From the NCBI GenBank assembly GCA_004151065.3, contig NWUY0300004748.1, positions 34,386-56,230 on the forward strand: a stretch of DNA of 21,845 nt. The letters run 5' to 3'. Both the position numbers and the translations under genes were made by a program. Each line of letters opens with the position of its first letter. Positions within the stretch are counted from its first letter, which is position 1. Below, piece by piece: positions 1-10,054 of the stretch. Under the pieces are notes generated by a model, which was given only the letters and a program-made list of their open reading frames with translations, did not search any database and was not told the DNA's origin. Origin of the DNA: Larix sibirica. Taxonomy: Eukaryota > Streptophyta > Pinopsida > Pinales > Pinaceae.

Positions 1-37
1 GAGAAATCCAAGAGTGATGTTGTTAGAATTATTCTAA

Positions 38-600
38 ATGGAAATGGAAACTAAAGAGAGGATTAAAAGAATTAATCCAAGATTCACTAAACTCTTTAAG
101 AAAATTCCAAAATCCTTAAGACGTGCTCAAGATGTACAAATTGAATTTTACACAATAGCCTTACATATACCAATCATTATGTTTGTAAAAGGGCAAGTAA
201 AACTACCTAAGCAAGAATTTTCAAAAATTCAATTAAGGTATAAAAGGAAATGGTAAGTTTAAAAGGAAAAAAGAATGTAAAAAAACACTAAGAAGTTTGT
301 TGTTGACTAAATCTAATTCAAAAACGAAAGATAAGATTGCATTGATATCGAAAGATTACAGAGAATTGTTGAAAAACTTTCTAGTGAAATTATTGATCTT
401 AAGAATATTTTTTAGGGAAGTTCAACAAAGAAAACATTCAAACTATCTTTTAATAAAATGACAACACCTCCTAAAGCCCCTCAAACTAATTCAAATTTAG
501 ATTAGGAAAACAAATTCGTGGGAAATTTTTGTAGGGCACATATGGATAATCATTTTGATAAATAATTTCACAATTTATTAGCATGATTGGAGTGTTTTTC
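38..600 (+). pseudogene. Gag C-terminal fragment with zinc-knuckle remnant
   Basis: An open stretch of 72 codons (38-256) reads like the part of plant gypsy Gag that ends the capsid region: a basic start, then a segment containing PKSLRRAQDVQIEFYT. Further on, at about 520-590 and after a stop, a segment starting FCRAHMDNHFDK resembles the degenerate Cys-His knuckle of these Gags, but its last Cys is not seen. The reading is broken and the N-terminus lies outside the window. It cannot encode a working nucleocapsid. Confidence 0.55.
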
Positions 601-1249
601 AACCCATCAACTCAATCCAACACCTTATCCCAAGAAGCTAAAAAGGATACTGAATGAATGCAAGATATTGAGGATTTTAGGGTGCAGATTTCCATAGTTA
701 GACATATTGTATAGACTTATATATAAACTTGAACACAATTAATCCAAATTCTACAAAAAGTATAGAGGATACCGGGTAGGAAGAGGAAATGGCAATGTTA
801 TTATGGGATGTATTGCCTAGTTTTCAAAATGAAGGAGATGAAGACGATGAACAAATAATAGAATAAACACATATTATTGAAACTTCACAAAATTATTATA
901 ACCTTAGAAGTAAATGGGACTCTTCCTCAATTGCATCTCCCTCAACCTCGACAAATCCCAAGAAAGATGTTATTGCTGCTATGAAACTTCTTAACATCTC
1001 CTTATTCTTTGTTGAAAAGGAATAAAATATAGTTGAAAACTTAAAAAGACCAAAGCTAATGATTTAATATTAGATCTATGTAACATTACTCAACAAAAGT
1101 TGTTAAAATCTTTAAATGAACTTGTCAAGAACAAACAGAAATTAACATCCATCTTTGATGTAAAACACAAACCAACAATTAATACCAACACAAAATAGAA
1201 TTCATTAGTATACCCGATAATAATTTAGAACAAATTCAATTCCCAAACT

Positions 1250-1440
1250 CCACCTTTCCTCTTGATCTTTGAAACTTTTAACCACAATGTTCATAATTGC
1301 TTTGTTGATTCAAGGATTTCCTCAAATGTTATTCCATATTCTATTTGTAGGAGGCTTAATGTCAAACGTAGCAAATGTTCCACCCATATTATCATCTTTA
1401 CATGTTAAAGATTAAGGTAATCGGTGAGATTAAAAATGTT
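1250..1440 (+). pseudogene. Retroviral-type aspartic protease remnant
   Basis: Translation gives a segment resembling plant gypsy proteases. It starts PPFLLIFETFNHNVHNC and is followed by an active-site-like stretch, FVDSRISSNV, at about 1300-1330. Working members of the family have DSGAS or DTGAS here, so the catalytic loop is altered (DSR). The downstream reading breaks at a stop near 1412. It lies between the Gag fragment and the first RNase H, as expected for the element. Confidence 0.6.
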
Positions 1441-1703
1441 TTAATTTGACCAGCTTCGAATCTTAAAGTTCATCAAGATAAATTGTGAGAAGTAAATGAA
1501 ACACATAGTTACCGATTCTCATGAGAAAAATGAACCGGTTTGCCTTTTAAATTTCGTCCTTGGAAATTATTTTACAGAACCCAGCATGGAATATTTCACG
1601 TTTTGAAACAAACAAAAAGTCTAAACTACTTCATTGCATTGTACTATAAATTAGTACAAGTGGGAAGTGTTGGCACAAGTAATTCAGAGCTAGGAAGTAT
1701 ATT

Positions 1704-1945
1704 TTGGAAATTGTTTTTGATGGTTATAAGTCACAAGAATGTGCAAGAGATGGATGCATGTTACTTGATCCAACTAGTAAATAAACATTGATTTCATATA
1801 AACTAGAATTTCAATTTACCAATAACAAAGTTGAATATGAGACCTTAATTTAAGGATTCAAATAATCTATTGATTTGAATGTTAAGTGTGCTAAGGTTTT
1901 TGGTGACTTGGAGATCATAGTGAGGTGAGTAAAAAGTTATATACA
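1704..1945 (+). pseudogene. RNase H domain located upstream of the RT
   Basis: Read over two frames, the stretch begins WKLF-FDG-like, continues with a Leu-Asp-Pro-Thr segment, then LEFQFTNNKVEYETLI, and ends with DLNVKCAKVFGDLEIIVR. These are the conserved blocks of the RNase H fold: the first Asp, the Glu of the E-Y-E block, and the Asp of the GD-x-E-x-x-V block. Several frameshifts and in-frame stops (for example near 1851) inactivate it. A different RNase H follows the RT at 5120-5520, so the element had two. The position before the RT is notable. Confidence 0.65.
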
Positions 1946-2029
1946 TTGTAGTTGCATCACTAGGATTATCATCATGAGGTATGGAATGTAATTGGAAAAT
2001 TTGAAGCATTTAATATCATTTCCATTCCT

Positions 2030-2607
2030 CAAAATTAGAACACATAAGTAAATACTTTAGCTAATATTACTTCTCACCAAGACCCATTAGATGATTTCAT
2101 GCATGACAAATTTTATATTGATTTGTTTTTTAGACCCTCTATTAAAAATAATATCACCAATTGGAGATTCCTTAGTGACAATCAATAGATTATTAATTTT
2201 CTTACTAGTGAGGGTGTTTTCCAAGACATTATCAACAATGATGAAGAATGTTCAAAACTAATAGAGGATTGCCAAATAGGGATGAGAAAACTACAAACTA
2301 ATTTCATCCCTAAAAAGGTTGTCAATTTAGATAAGCAATTTTATTTATAAGAAAGTTTTTTTTTTTTAAATTACAAATGTTAAAACCAATAGATCCTCCA
2401 TGTAATATGAGGTAACCAATCTCGGAATGGAAAAGGACCCAAAGAATGTAAATCTTGGTTCATGTTTGTACATAAACAGAAATACATGCATATATAAAGT
2501 TGTTTAAATATTATAAAGATGTGTCCGCCTAAACATATGATGATTTCAAGAAATATGATACCAAAATTATATAGTATATCATTCCATTGAATAAGGACAA
2601 CTGACAT
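2030..2607 (+). pseudogene. Pol linker between first RNase H and RT
   Basis: The reading includes DKFYIDLFFRPSIKNNITNW (about 2107-2165) and, after more breaks, a stretch with TYDDFKKYDTKIIQYIIPL (about 2535-2595). Comparable linkers join the upstream RNase H to the RT in the plant gypsy elements I recognise here. The stretch stops exactly where the 15-bp direct repeat of the next insertion lies. It resumes in the short segment 3742-3753 and then at 4236. Confidence 0.5.
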
Positions 2608-3726
2608 TTTTGGGCCGATGGAGGCATTTAATGCCTTCACATGGCCTCACCTCACCTAACTCCACTTATTCGCANCTCACCTCACCTACCTCCACTTATT
2701 CGCACGCTCTGACTCCTCCTTCTTCCAAATGCTTCTCGACTTCTCCTTTGTTAGCTCTTGTTCAAAGTATGGAAGCTCGTTGCACTGCGTTCATTGCTCC
2801 CACCCTGGGAACTAGCTCTGTGTCGTCTCTGCATTCCTCCTCCTGCTCGCTTTGTAAAAGCCCCTGCTCTCTCCCTCAGATATCATTCTCCTCGAAGAAA
2901 AAATTCTGGAACCTTTACGCCTTCTGCTTGATGACCTCTTATCCCTCAGTCTACGTGAAGAAGAGGCCCCAGCCCTTGAAACACCACCCTCTCCGGTTTT
3001 ACAAAGCTCTGTGGTAGATGCTATGGAAGCACAGGTGTGGAAGATCATAATAGACGTTGCTGATATCAAAAAGAATATGACGAGAATGTACACACTTCTG
3101 CACTCTCTCAGTACTTAAATAAGGAATAATAACGACCTCATGAATGGACGAATCTCTTCCAATGTCTGAGGCAGTGGATTAAACTGCAAATAGCATTTCA
3201 AATGTGGATTCAAAGGTGGATGACAATTACAGGAACATCTCTAACTTGGAAGGCAAGGTGGACAGACTCCGTGAAGGCTTAGCTCGCTGCATTCCAGGGT
3301 TTAATGACACAACAGGCTCCAACTCCAACCCGGACGACTCCATGGAGAGCCCAGAACCTCCTTGTCCACGCCAGAAATAATGCAGCATGTTGGTTCTACA
3401 AATTTATGCGGGTTATATACTTTCTTTCTGCAATAGCTTAGAAGCAACTTTGGTCTTTAGCAGTTTAAATATGGGTTTTTATCAGTTCTTAATGGATTTC
3501 AAATCCAAATTTTGTACTATTCTGCTTCTGCAAGTTTATTTTGGGACAATTTGTAAAGTTTCACGGTTCTCATAGCCTTAGATTGCTTAGAGTTAAGGGA
3601 AGAAGTAGTGAAACAAACAAGAAAAACTTGAATTCTAGTCCCTCTCAGAGGAAAACCAGAAACTATTTGACTGTATTTTTGAAGACTTCTTTTTAATATA
3701 AATCCTATAACCATTCTTTTTTTTTA
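2608..3726 (+). pseudogene. Retroposed gene-like insertion between 15-bp direct repeats
   Basis: The 15-bp sequence aaggacaactgacat occurs at 2593-2607 and again at 3727-3741, and the gypsy reading continues across the pair. That marks 2608-3726 as a later insertion with a target-site duplication. The inserted DNA is visibly richer in G and C than its surroundings. Its plus strand reads as a broken coding sequence. At about 2878-3110 it gives a Leu/Glu-rich segment containing ILLEEKILEPLRLLLDDLL, then MEAQVWKIIIDVADIKKNM. At about 3135-3379 it gives a heptad-like segment containing DSKVDDNYRNISNLEGKVDR, ending in a stop after CPRQK. At least three frame breaks are present. About 350 bp of UTR-like AT-rich sequence and a T-run end the insert. 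I do not recognise the parent gene; a coiled-coil protein is the best description. Confidence 0.55.
2646..2704 (+). repeat. 30-bp tandem duplication with an ambiguous base
   Basis: Two copies of a ctcacctcacct...ccacttattcgca unit (2646-2674 and 2676-2704) differ at one base and are separated by an unresolved n at 2675. The ambiguous base sits exactly at the unit boundary, so copy number may be mis-assembled. Confidence 0.8.
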
Positions 3727-3753
3727 AAGGACAACTGACATCTTTAGAAAATA

Positions 3754-4230
3754 TGTTATGTACCTTAGTAGCATAATTGAAAATTCAAAGCATAAATAAC
3801 AAAATAAAGCAAGATTTTAATATGAAAAGACAGAACTACCACAAAAATAGACAATTGTAGATAACAAAATATGACAATAGCAATATATTTATTAATAAAA
3901 GCAATGTTCACTTGCCTCTTCAAGGGGGAAACCTCCAAATGAAACAAAGCTCCAATTACAAAATACTTCGCAAAGCATGTTTTTTCATTGATTCTAATCA
4001 TATAAATCATTTCTAGTGGAGGAACTTTCTAGTAGGCAGAACCTTCTAGTAAGTCTTCTTACAAATATTTATTTGACACTATAGAGACTTTCTAATAGAT
4101 GGAACCTTCTAGTAATCCTTTTTGCAAATATTGATTTTGCACTATATCTAGTTTATTGGCCTTATTTAATATAGATGGCCTCGATACATAACAACCTATG
4201 TATTAAGGGGGTTAGGGTAGGACCCTAACA
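3754..4230 (-). mobile_element. Solo LTR, about 477 bp
   Basis: The segment begins TGTTA (3754) and ends TAACA (4230), the short inverted ends of an LTR. It is flanked by aaata and taata, a 4/5 match to a 5-bp target duplication. Its right end, GTTAGGGTAGGACCCTAAC at 4211-4229, matches the LTR edge next to the polypurine tract in the tandem array at 6218-6237. It also shares the block gttcacttgcctctt (near 3907) with the array. By that comparison it is oriented on the minus strand and belongs to the same family. Removing it rejoins the host pol reading just before the RT. No internal retroviral coding is attached, hence solo. Confidence 0.6.
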
Positions 4231-4235
4231 TAATA

Positions 4236-4960
4236 TTTCTAGACATGCGTCCAACACTTGAACCATTGGTACAAAATGAATTGAGAAACCTATTAGAAGT
4301 GAAAAATATTTTTCCTATATGACACTATGCTTTGGTGGCTCATTTAGTAGCAATTCATAAGAAAACTAAGAAAACCAAATTGTGCATGGATTTCAGAAAT
4401 TTATATCATGCATCTAAGAAGGATAATTATCAAGTCCCTCTCATGGAACAAATTATGCAATTAGTATTGGGTTTTGATATGCTTTCAATACTAGATGATT
4501 TTTTTAACTATAACCAAATTTTTGTATTCAATCAAAGATTAATTAAAAACAACTTTATGAACTAAATAGGGAACCTATGACTACAAGAGAATGTCTTTTG
4601 TTGATTAATGCAAGAGCTAAATCCCAATGAGTAATGGACATTTCCTTTGTGGGCATGATCAATCGAAGAATGGTGGCATACTTATATGATGTTATAGTTT
4701 GTTTCGAAAAACACTAAGGATCATGATCTCCAACACCTCAAACTAATTTTCAAAAAATGCAAGTATGGAATCTTAACCCTAAAAATAGTATATTTGCAAT
4801 CATTGAAGGTAAATTTCTCAAGCGTGTTATTTTAAAAGATGGCATGCCAGTAGATCCTAAAAGAACTAAGGCCATTACCCACATTCTCTTGCATCATAAC
4901 ATGAAGTATATGCAATCTTTTTTTGGAAAAATTATTATTGTGAGGAGATTCAATTTATAA
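4236..4960 (+). pseudogene. Reverse transcriptase remnant of the host gypsy element
   Basis: The N-terminal part reads RPTLEPLVQNELRNLL, then the palm block KLCMDFRNLYHASKKDNYQV and a block ending LSILDDFFNYNQI, where active gypsy RTs have LDGFSGYNQ. The middle, including the YLDD region near 4690, is scrambled by frameshifts. The C-terminal part (4757-4960) contains NPKNSIFAIIEGKFL, then DPKRTKAI and MQSFFGKI. All three are standard connection-region blocks of plant Ty3/gypsy RTs. Stops at 4320, 4563 and elsewhere abolish function. Confidence 0.85.
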
Positions 4961-5010
4961 TTTTGTAGAAATTATTAAACCACTTCATAAAATGGTTAAG
5001 AAAGGTGCAG

Positions 5011-5132
5011 TTAATTTTAAAATAAGGATTGTGCAATGTTGGGGTAGAGACCATAGTAAGGCTTGAAAAGATCAAGCCTTATTATTGTCTCTACTCTACC
5101 CCAACATTGCATAATCCTCGTTTTAAAATTAA
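5011..5132. repeat. Long inverted repeat (hairpin), about 57-bp arms
   Basis: The left arm 5011-5066 and right arm 5072-5132 are reverse complements apart from a few mismatches and one 4-5 base gap. The loop is 5 bases (aaaga, 5067-5071). The outer part pairs ttaattttaaaa with ttttaaaattaa, the middle pairs gcaatgttggggtagag with its complement, and the inner part pairs aaggcttga with tcaagcctt. The right arm fits the host pol reading leading into RNase H (a segment containing PTLHNPRFKINFF), so the left arm is the likely inverted copy. Confidence 0.85.
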
Positions 5133-5520
5133 TTTCTTCTTATATATATTTGCATAATATCACTCTTTTATTGTTGAAGTGCTCACCCAAAAGGATGAGG
5201 AAGGGAGTGAGTTTCTAATATCATTCATGAGTGGAGGTTTGCAACGAATTGAATTCAACTACCTAGTGATTGAAAAAAAATGCATATGTTATGGTCAAAG
5301 TTGTTAAAAAAATTAGACCTTATATTCTTAAAACCTACACAAAAGTGACCATCTTTCACCTAGCTATTAAATCATTGTTTACATAGGAGGAATTTGGTGA
5401 GAGGAGGGGAAATTAGATTATCGCTATCCAAGAGTACAATCTCAATATCAAATCAGCAATTGTTGTCAAAGGCCAGGGGTTTTTCAAACTAGCAGTAGAA
5501 GATGGGATCATATCACCATT
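5120..5520 (+). pseudogene. RNase H domain following the RT (host gypsy element)
   Basis: Reading across stops gives VLTQKDEEGSEF, then ISFMSGGLQRIELNY, VMVKVVKKIRPYILKTYTKV and a stretch with GERRGN. These are the characteristic blocks of the RNase H that directly follows RT in plant Ty3/gypsy pol. The domain is interrupted by several stops and one-base shifts. This is a second RNase H, distinct from the one at 1704-1945. Confidence 0.75.
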
Positions 5521-5689
5521 GATGAAGAGGGATAGGAAAATGAAACTTTGTGTACATAGAAATGAAATTTTGTGATTCATGGTACTATTAACTAAAATAT
5601 TATTTACATAATGGTTTAGGTCCTACTTGTCTTGATTCAAAAAGAGAATAGCTCTCGATATAAAATATACACAAAACCAGTTGGTTAAT

Positions 5690-5905
5690 GGTGTTATATT
5701 TTGAACAAATTATGGAGTGTTACTCAAATGTTTAGAAAATAATTATGTTGATATGGTACTGAAGAATCTACATAGTTGATCAAATGGTGGAAATTTCTAG
5801 GGGGGGGGCACTACACATGAGATATTGAGGGATAGTTAATATTGGCCTAAACTCTTCACAGATTCTGATGAACATGTTAGAAGAAGAAAAACTCTAACAA
5901 ATGTG
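5690..5905 (+). pseudogene. Integrase zinc-binding (HHCC) remnant, host gypsy element
   Basis: The reading contains NQLVNGVIF, then GVLLKCLENNYVDMVLKNLH, GGGTTHEIL and YWPKLF, which match the N-terminal zinc domain of gypsy integrases. The second His position is Asn (GGNF) and the Cys pair is not recognisable, so zinc binding is lost. A run of nine G occurs at 5800-5808. The catalytic core is missing; after 5907 only a short later piece of integrase follows, inside the array unit. Confidence 0.7.
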
Positions 5906-6023
5906 TGTAAGGTGGGCTTAGTTACCTCTCCTGATTTCCTACTCTATGGTAAAGAAACCATTCTACCTTCATTATAGATATCTCAACCATCTAGTGGTAA
6001 AACTCCCTCAACCACCGATGTAG

Positions 6024-6237
6024 TGTTCTTAACCCTTAAAATTAGAACAACCACGGGATATACAGAGATATATGATGCAAGAAACCAGAAATTATAGTGC
6101 AAAATAACCAAACACAAGGCAATATAAAAGAGATGGTGTAAAATAAACCTTTGTTTTATGATAATCAATTCAAAAAAAAATGTTCACTTGCCTCTTATGT
6201 AGCCTAAAGTAAAGGAGATTAGGGTAAGACCCTAACA
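6024..6237 (-). mobile_element. Shortened 3' LTR in array unit 1
   Basis: On the minus strand it starts TGTTAGGGTCTTACCCTAAT next to a purine-rich tract and ends near TTAAGAACA. It is about 214 bp, against 477 bp for the related solo LTR at 3754-4230. The difference is mostly missing sequence between the palindromic start and the gttcacttgcctctt block. Corresponding copies lie in the other four units; unit 2 has point changes in the palindrome (near 7170). Confidence 0.6.
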
Positions 6238-6256
6238 TGCCCTCCCTCTTCAAGAC
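6238..6256 (-). other. Polypurine tract of the minus-strand gypsy element (unit 1)
   Basis: On the minus strand GAAGAGGGAGGGCA lies directly before the TG of the LTR and directly after the end of the integrase C-terminal reading. This is the expected place and composition for the plus-strand primer of reverse transcription. It recurs in the other units and is partly deleted in unit 5 (near 10055). Confidence 0.6.
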
Positions 6257-6847
6257 AAACATTGTCCTCGAGGCTAAAGGTGAGAAAATTGCTACAAAAT
6301 ACTTGTCAATTCCCATGTGGCATCTTCTGGTTGTATATATTTCCACTAGATCAAAAATTATTTGACTATGCAGCTACACAATTAATGTTCCCTAGTATCC
6401 AATACTACTTCTAGTTCAAGCCAAATGGAGCCTTCCTCATCAAGTTATAGTAACTTGGTCTGCACTTTATAATTGGAGCCCACTACTTTTTAGAGGCAAG
6501 ACAAATGAAAGAACAAATTAGAGTGATCTACTAGATAAAGCTTGTGGGCCACCTATTTAATGTGTTGTATGATATTATAGGGTTCAAAAACTTCGAAGCT
6601 AGTTTCTAGTGGAGGTTATTTTTTGAGGGATCTCTATTTACAAGCTTGAATTTGAAGAAACGCCAAGTTGTGGATTCATTTAATATCTTAAGTACATGTT
6701 TCTAATTCATATCTTTATTCATGCTTAAGTTATGTTTATACATCGCTCTTCACTTCAAGCAAAATTATTCAAATGAAAAAGCTTCCCTTGGATTCTAAGC
6801 CATCACTGGAATTGGCATAATTCTCTCTAGGAGGACCGAATCATGCG
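6257..6847 (-). pseudogene. Chromovirus-type integrase C-terminus (unit 1, repeated in the array)
   Basis: On the minus strand, with stops and frame breaks, the blocks run in the order of a plant chromodomain-bearing gypsy integrase. There is a W-C/R-FFKFKL block, then a stretch like KLASKFLNPIISY, FHLSCL, LDEEGSIWLELEVVLDTRE, and a chromodomain-like end with WKYIQPEDATWEL. The reading runs into the polypurine tract and LTR. Equivalent segments occur in units 2 to 5 with different private stops. None can make protein. Chromodomains of this kind steer integration to heterochromatin in the family. Confidence 0.75.
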
Positions 6848-9800
6848 TAAGGTGGGCTTAGTTACCTCTCCCGATTTCCTACTCTATGGTAAAGAAACCA
6901 TTCTACCTTCATTATAGCTATCTCAACCATCTAGTGGTAAAAGTTCCTCAACCATCGATGTAGTGTTCTTAACCCTTAAAATTAGAACAACCACGGGATA
7001 TACAGAGATATATGATGCAAGAAACCAGAAATTATAGTGCAAAATAACCAAACATGAGATAATATAAAAGAGATGGCATAAAATGAACCTTTGTTTTATG
7101 ATAATCAATTCAAAAAAAAATGTTCACTTGCCTCTTGTGTAGCCTAAAGTAAAGGAGGTTAGGGTAAGACTGTAGCATGCCCTCCCTGATCTTCAAGAGA
7201 AACATTGTCCTAAAGGCTAAAGGTGAGGAAATTGCTACAAAATACATGTCAGTTCCCATGCGACATCTTCTAGTTGTATATATTTCCACTAGATCAAAAA
7301 TTATTTGACTATGCAGCTATGCAATTAATGTTCCCTAGTATCCAATACTACTTCTAGTTCAAGCCAAATGGAGCCTTCCTCATCAAGTTATAGTAACTTG
7401 GTCTACACTTTATAATTGGAGCCCACTATCTTTTAGAGGCAAGACAAATGAAAGACCATATTGGAGTGATCTAGTAGAGCTAGCTTATGGGCCATCTATT
7501 TAATGTGTTGTATGACATTATAGGGTTCAACAACTTCGAAGCTAGTTTCTAGTGGAGGTTATTTTTTTAGGGATCTCTATTTATAAGCTTGAATTTGAAG
7601 AAACACCAAGTTGTGGATTCATTTAATATCTTAAGTACATGTTTCTAATTCATATGTGTATTCATGCTTAAGTTATGATTATCTCTTGCTCTTCACTTCA
7701 AGCAAAATTATTCAAATGAAAAAGATTCCCTTGACTTCTAAGCCATCACTGGAATTGGCTTCTCTCTAGGAAGACCGAATCATGAGTAAGGTGGGCTTAG
7801 TTACCTCTCCTTATTTCCTACTCTATGGTAAAGAAACCATTCTACCTTCATTATAGCTATCTCAACCATCTAGTGGTAAAAGTTCAGCAACCATTGGTGT
7901 AGTGTTCTTAACCCTTAAAATTAGAACAACCACGAGACATACAAAGATATAAGATGCAAGAAACCAGAAATTATAGTGTAAAATAACCAAACACAAGACA
8001 ATATAAAAGAGATGGTGTAAAATGAACCTTTGTTTTATGATAATCAATTCAAAAAAAAATGTCCACTTGCCTCTTATGTAGCCTAAAGTAAAGGAGGTTA
8101 GGGTAAGACCCTAACATGCCCTCCCTCTTCAAGAGAAACATTTTCCTCAAGGCTAAAGGTGAGGAAATTGCTACAAAATACATGTCAGTTCCCATGTGTC
8201 ATCTTCTGGTTGTATATATTTCCACTATATCAAAAATTATTTGACTATGCACCTACCGTAATGAATGGTTCCCTAGTATCCAATACTACTTATAGTTCAA
8301 TCCAAATGGAGCCTTCCTAATCAAGTTATAGTAACTTGGTCTACACTTTATAATTGGAGCCCACTACCTTTTAGAGGCAAGAAAAATGAAAGACCAGATT
8401 GGAGTGATCCAGTAGACCTAGCTTGTGGTCCACCTATTTAATGTGGTGTATGATATTATAGGGTTCATACAACTTCGAAGCTAGTTTCTAGTGGAGGTTT
8501 TTTTTTAGGGATCTCTATTTTTAAGCTTGAATCTGAAGAAACACCAAGTTGTGGATTCATTTAATATCTTAAGTACATGTTTCTAATTCATATCTTTATT
8601 CATGCTTAAGTTATGAATATCTCTCGCTCTTTACTTCAAGCAAAATTATTCAAATGAAAAATCTTCCCTTGGCTTCTAAGCCATCACTGGAATTGGCATA
8701 ATTCTCTCTAGGAGGACCGAATCATACATAAGGTGGGCTTAGTTACCTCTCTTTATTTCCTACTCTATGGTAAAGAAACCATTCTACCTTCATTATAGCT
8801 ATCTCAACCATCTAGTGGTAAAATTTCCTTAACCATCGATGTAGTGTTCTTAACCCTTATAATTAGAACAACCATAGGATATACAAAGATATATGATGCA
8901 AGAAACCAGAAATTATAGTGCAAAATAACCAAACACTAGACAATATAAAAGAGATGGTGTAAAATGAACATTTGTTTTATGATAATCAATTCAAAAAAAA
9001 AATGTTCACTTGCCTCTTATGTAGCCTAAAGTAAAGGAGATTAGGGTAAGACCCTAACATGCCCTCCCTCTTCAAGAGAAACATTGTTCTCAAGGATAAA
9101 GGCGAGGAAATTGCTACAAAATACCTGTAAGTTCCCATGTGGCATCTTCTGGTAGTATATATGTCCACTAGATCAAAAATTATTTGACTATGCACTTACG
9201 CAATTAATGTTCCCTAGTATCCAATAATATTTCTAGTTCAAGCCAAATAGAGCCTTCCTCATCAAGTTATAGTAACTTGGTCTACACTTTATAATTGGAG
9301 CCCACTACCTTTTAGAGGCAAGACAAATGAAAGACCAGATTGGAGTGATCTAGTAGAGCTAGCTTGTGGGCCACCTATTTAATGAGTTGTATGATATTAT
9401 AGTGTTCATACAACTTCGAAGCTAGTTTCTAGTGGAGGTTATTTTTTGAGGGATCTCTATTTATAAGCTTGAATTTGAAGGAACACCAAGTTGTGGATTC
9501 ATTTAATATCTTAAGTACATGTTTCTAATTCATATCTTTATTCATGCTTAAGTTATGATTATCTCTCGCTCTTCACTTCAAGCAAAATTATTCAAATGAA
9601 AATGCTTCCCTTGTCTTCTAAGGCATCACTGGAATTGACATAATTCTCTCTAAGAGGACCGAATTATGCGTAAGGTGGGCTTAGTTACCTCTCCTTATTT
9701 CCTACTATGGTAAAGAAAACATTCTACCTTCATTATAGCTATCTCAACTATCTAGTGGTAAAAGTTCCTCAACCATCAATATAGTGTTCTCAATCCTTAA

Positions 9801-9940
9801 AATTAGAACAACCACAAGATATACAGAGATATATGATGCAAGAAACCAAAAATTACAGTGCAAAATAACCAAACACAAGACAATATAAAAGAGATGGTGT
9901 AAAATGAACCTTTAGTTTATAATAATCACTCAAAAAAAAA

Positions 9941-10054
9941 TGTTCACTTGCCTCTTAGATAGCCTAAAGTAAAGGAGGTTAGGGTAAGACACTAAAATGT
10001 TCACTTGCCTCTTATGTAGCCTAAAGTAAAGGAGGTTAGGGTAAGACCCTAACA
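9941..10054. repeat. 57-bp tandem duplication inside array unit 5
   Basis: The block tgttcacttgcctctta...gttagggtaagac (LTR edge) occurs at 9941-9997 and again from 9998. The first copy ends gacactaaaa instead of the palindromic gaccctaaca. It is found only in the last unit. Confidence 0.85.

Larger units (their letters stand above)
1..6018 (+). mobile_element. Decayed Ty3/gypsy retrotransposon (host element of the nest)
   Basis: Gag, protease and pol pieces lie in one order and one orientation on the plus strand, broken by many stops and frameshifts. In order they are a Gag segment, zinc-knuckle remnant, aspartic protease, RNase H, pre-RT linker, RT, second RNase H and integrase zinc-binding region. 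The reading can be followed across both later insertions: the pre-RT linker stops at about 2607 and resumes from 4236 with the segment just before the RT. No LTR of this element is visible; the left end lies outside the window and the right end is cut by another element at about 6019-6024. Family assignment rests on recognisable gypsy motifs. The extra RNase H resembles the second (archaeal-type) RNase H known from Tat-lineage elements. Confidence 0.8.

Noticed and set aside
2812-3093. Arg/Ser-rich minus-strand frame of 93 codons
   Set aside because: It is antisense to the more convincing coiled-coil reading. Its Ser/Arg richness comes from the pyrimidine-rich plus strand.
5983-8047. Three similar 61-residue open frames on the minus strand, about 940 bp apart, that look like a conserved gene family
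   Set aside because: They lie in the LTR part of the tandem units. Their similarity comes from the array, they start within the LTR and have no recognised domain.
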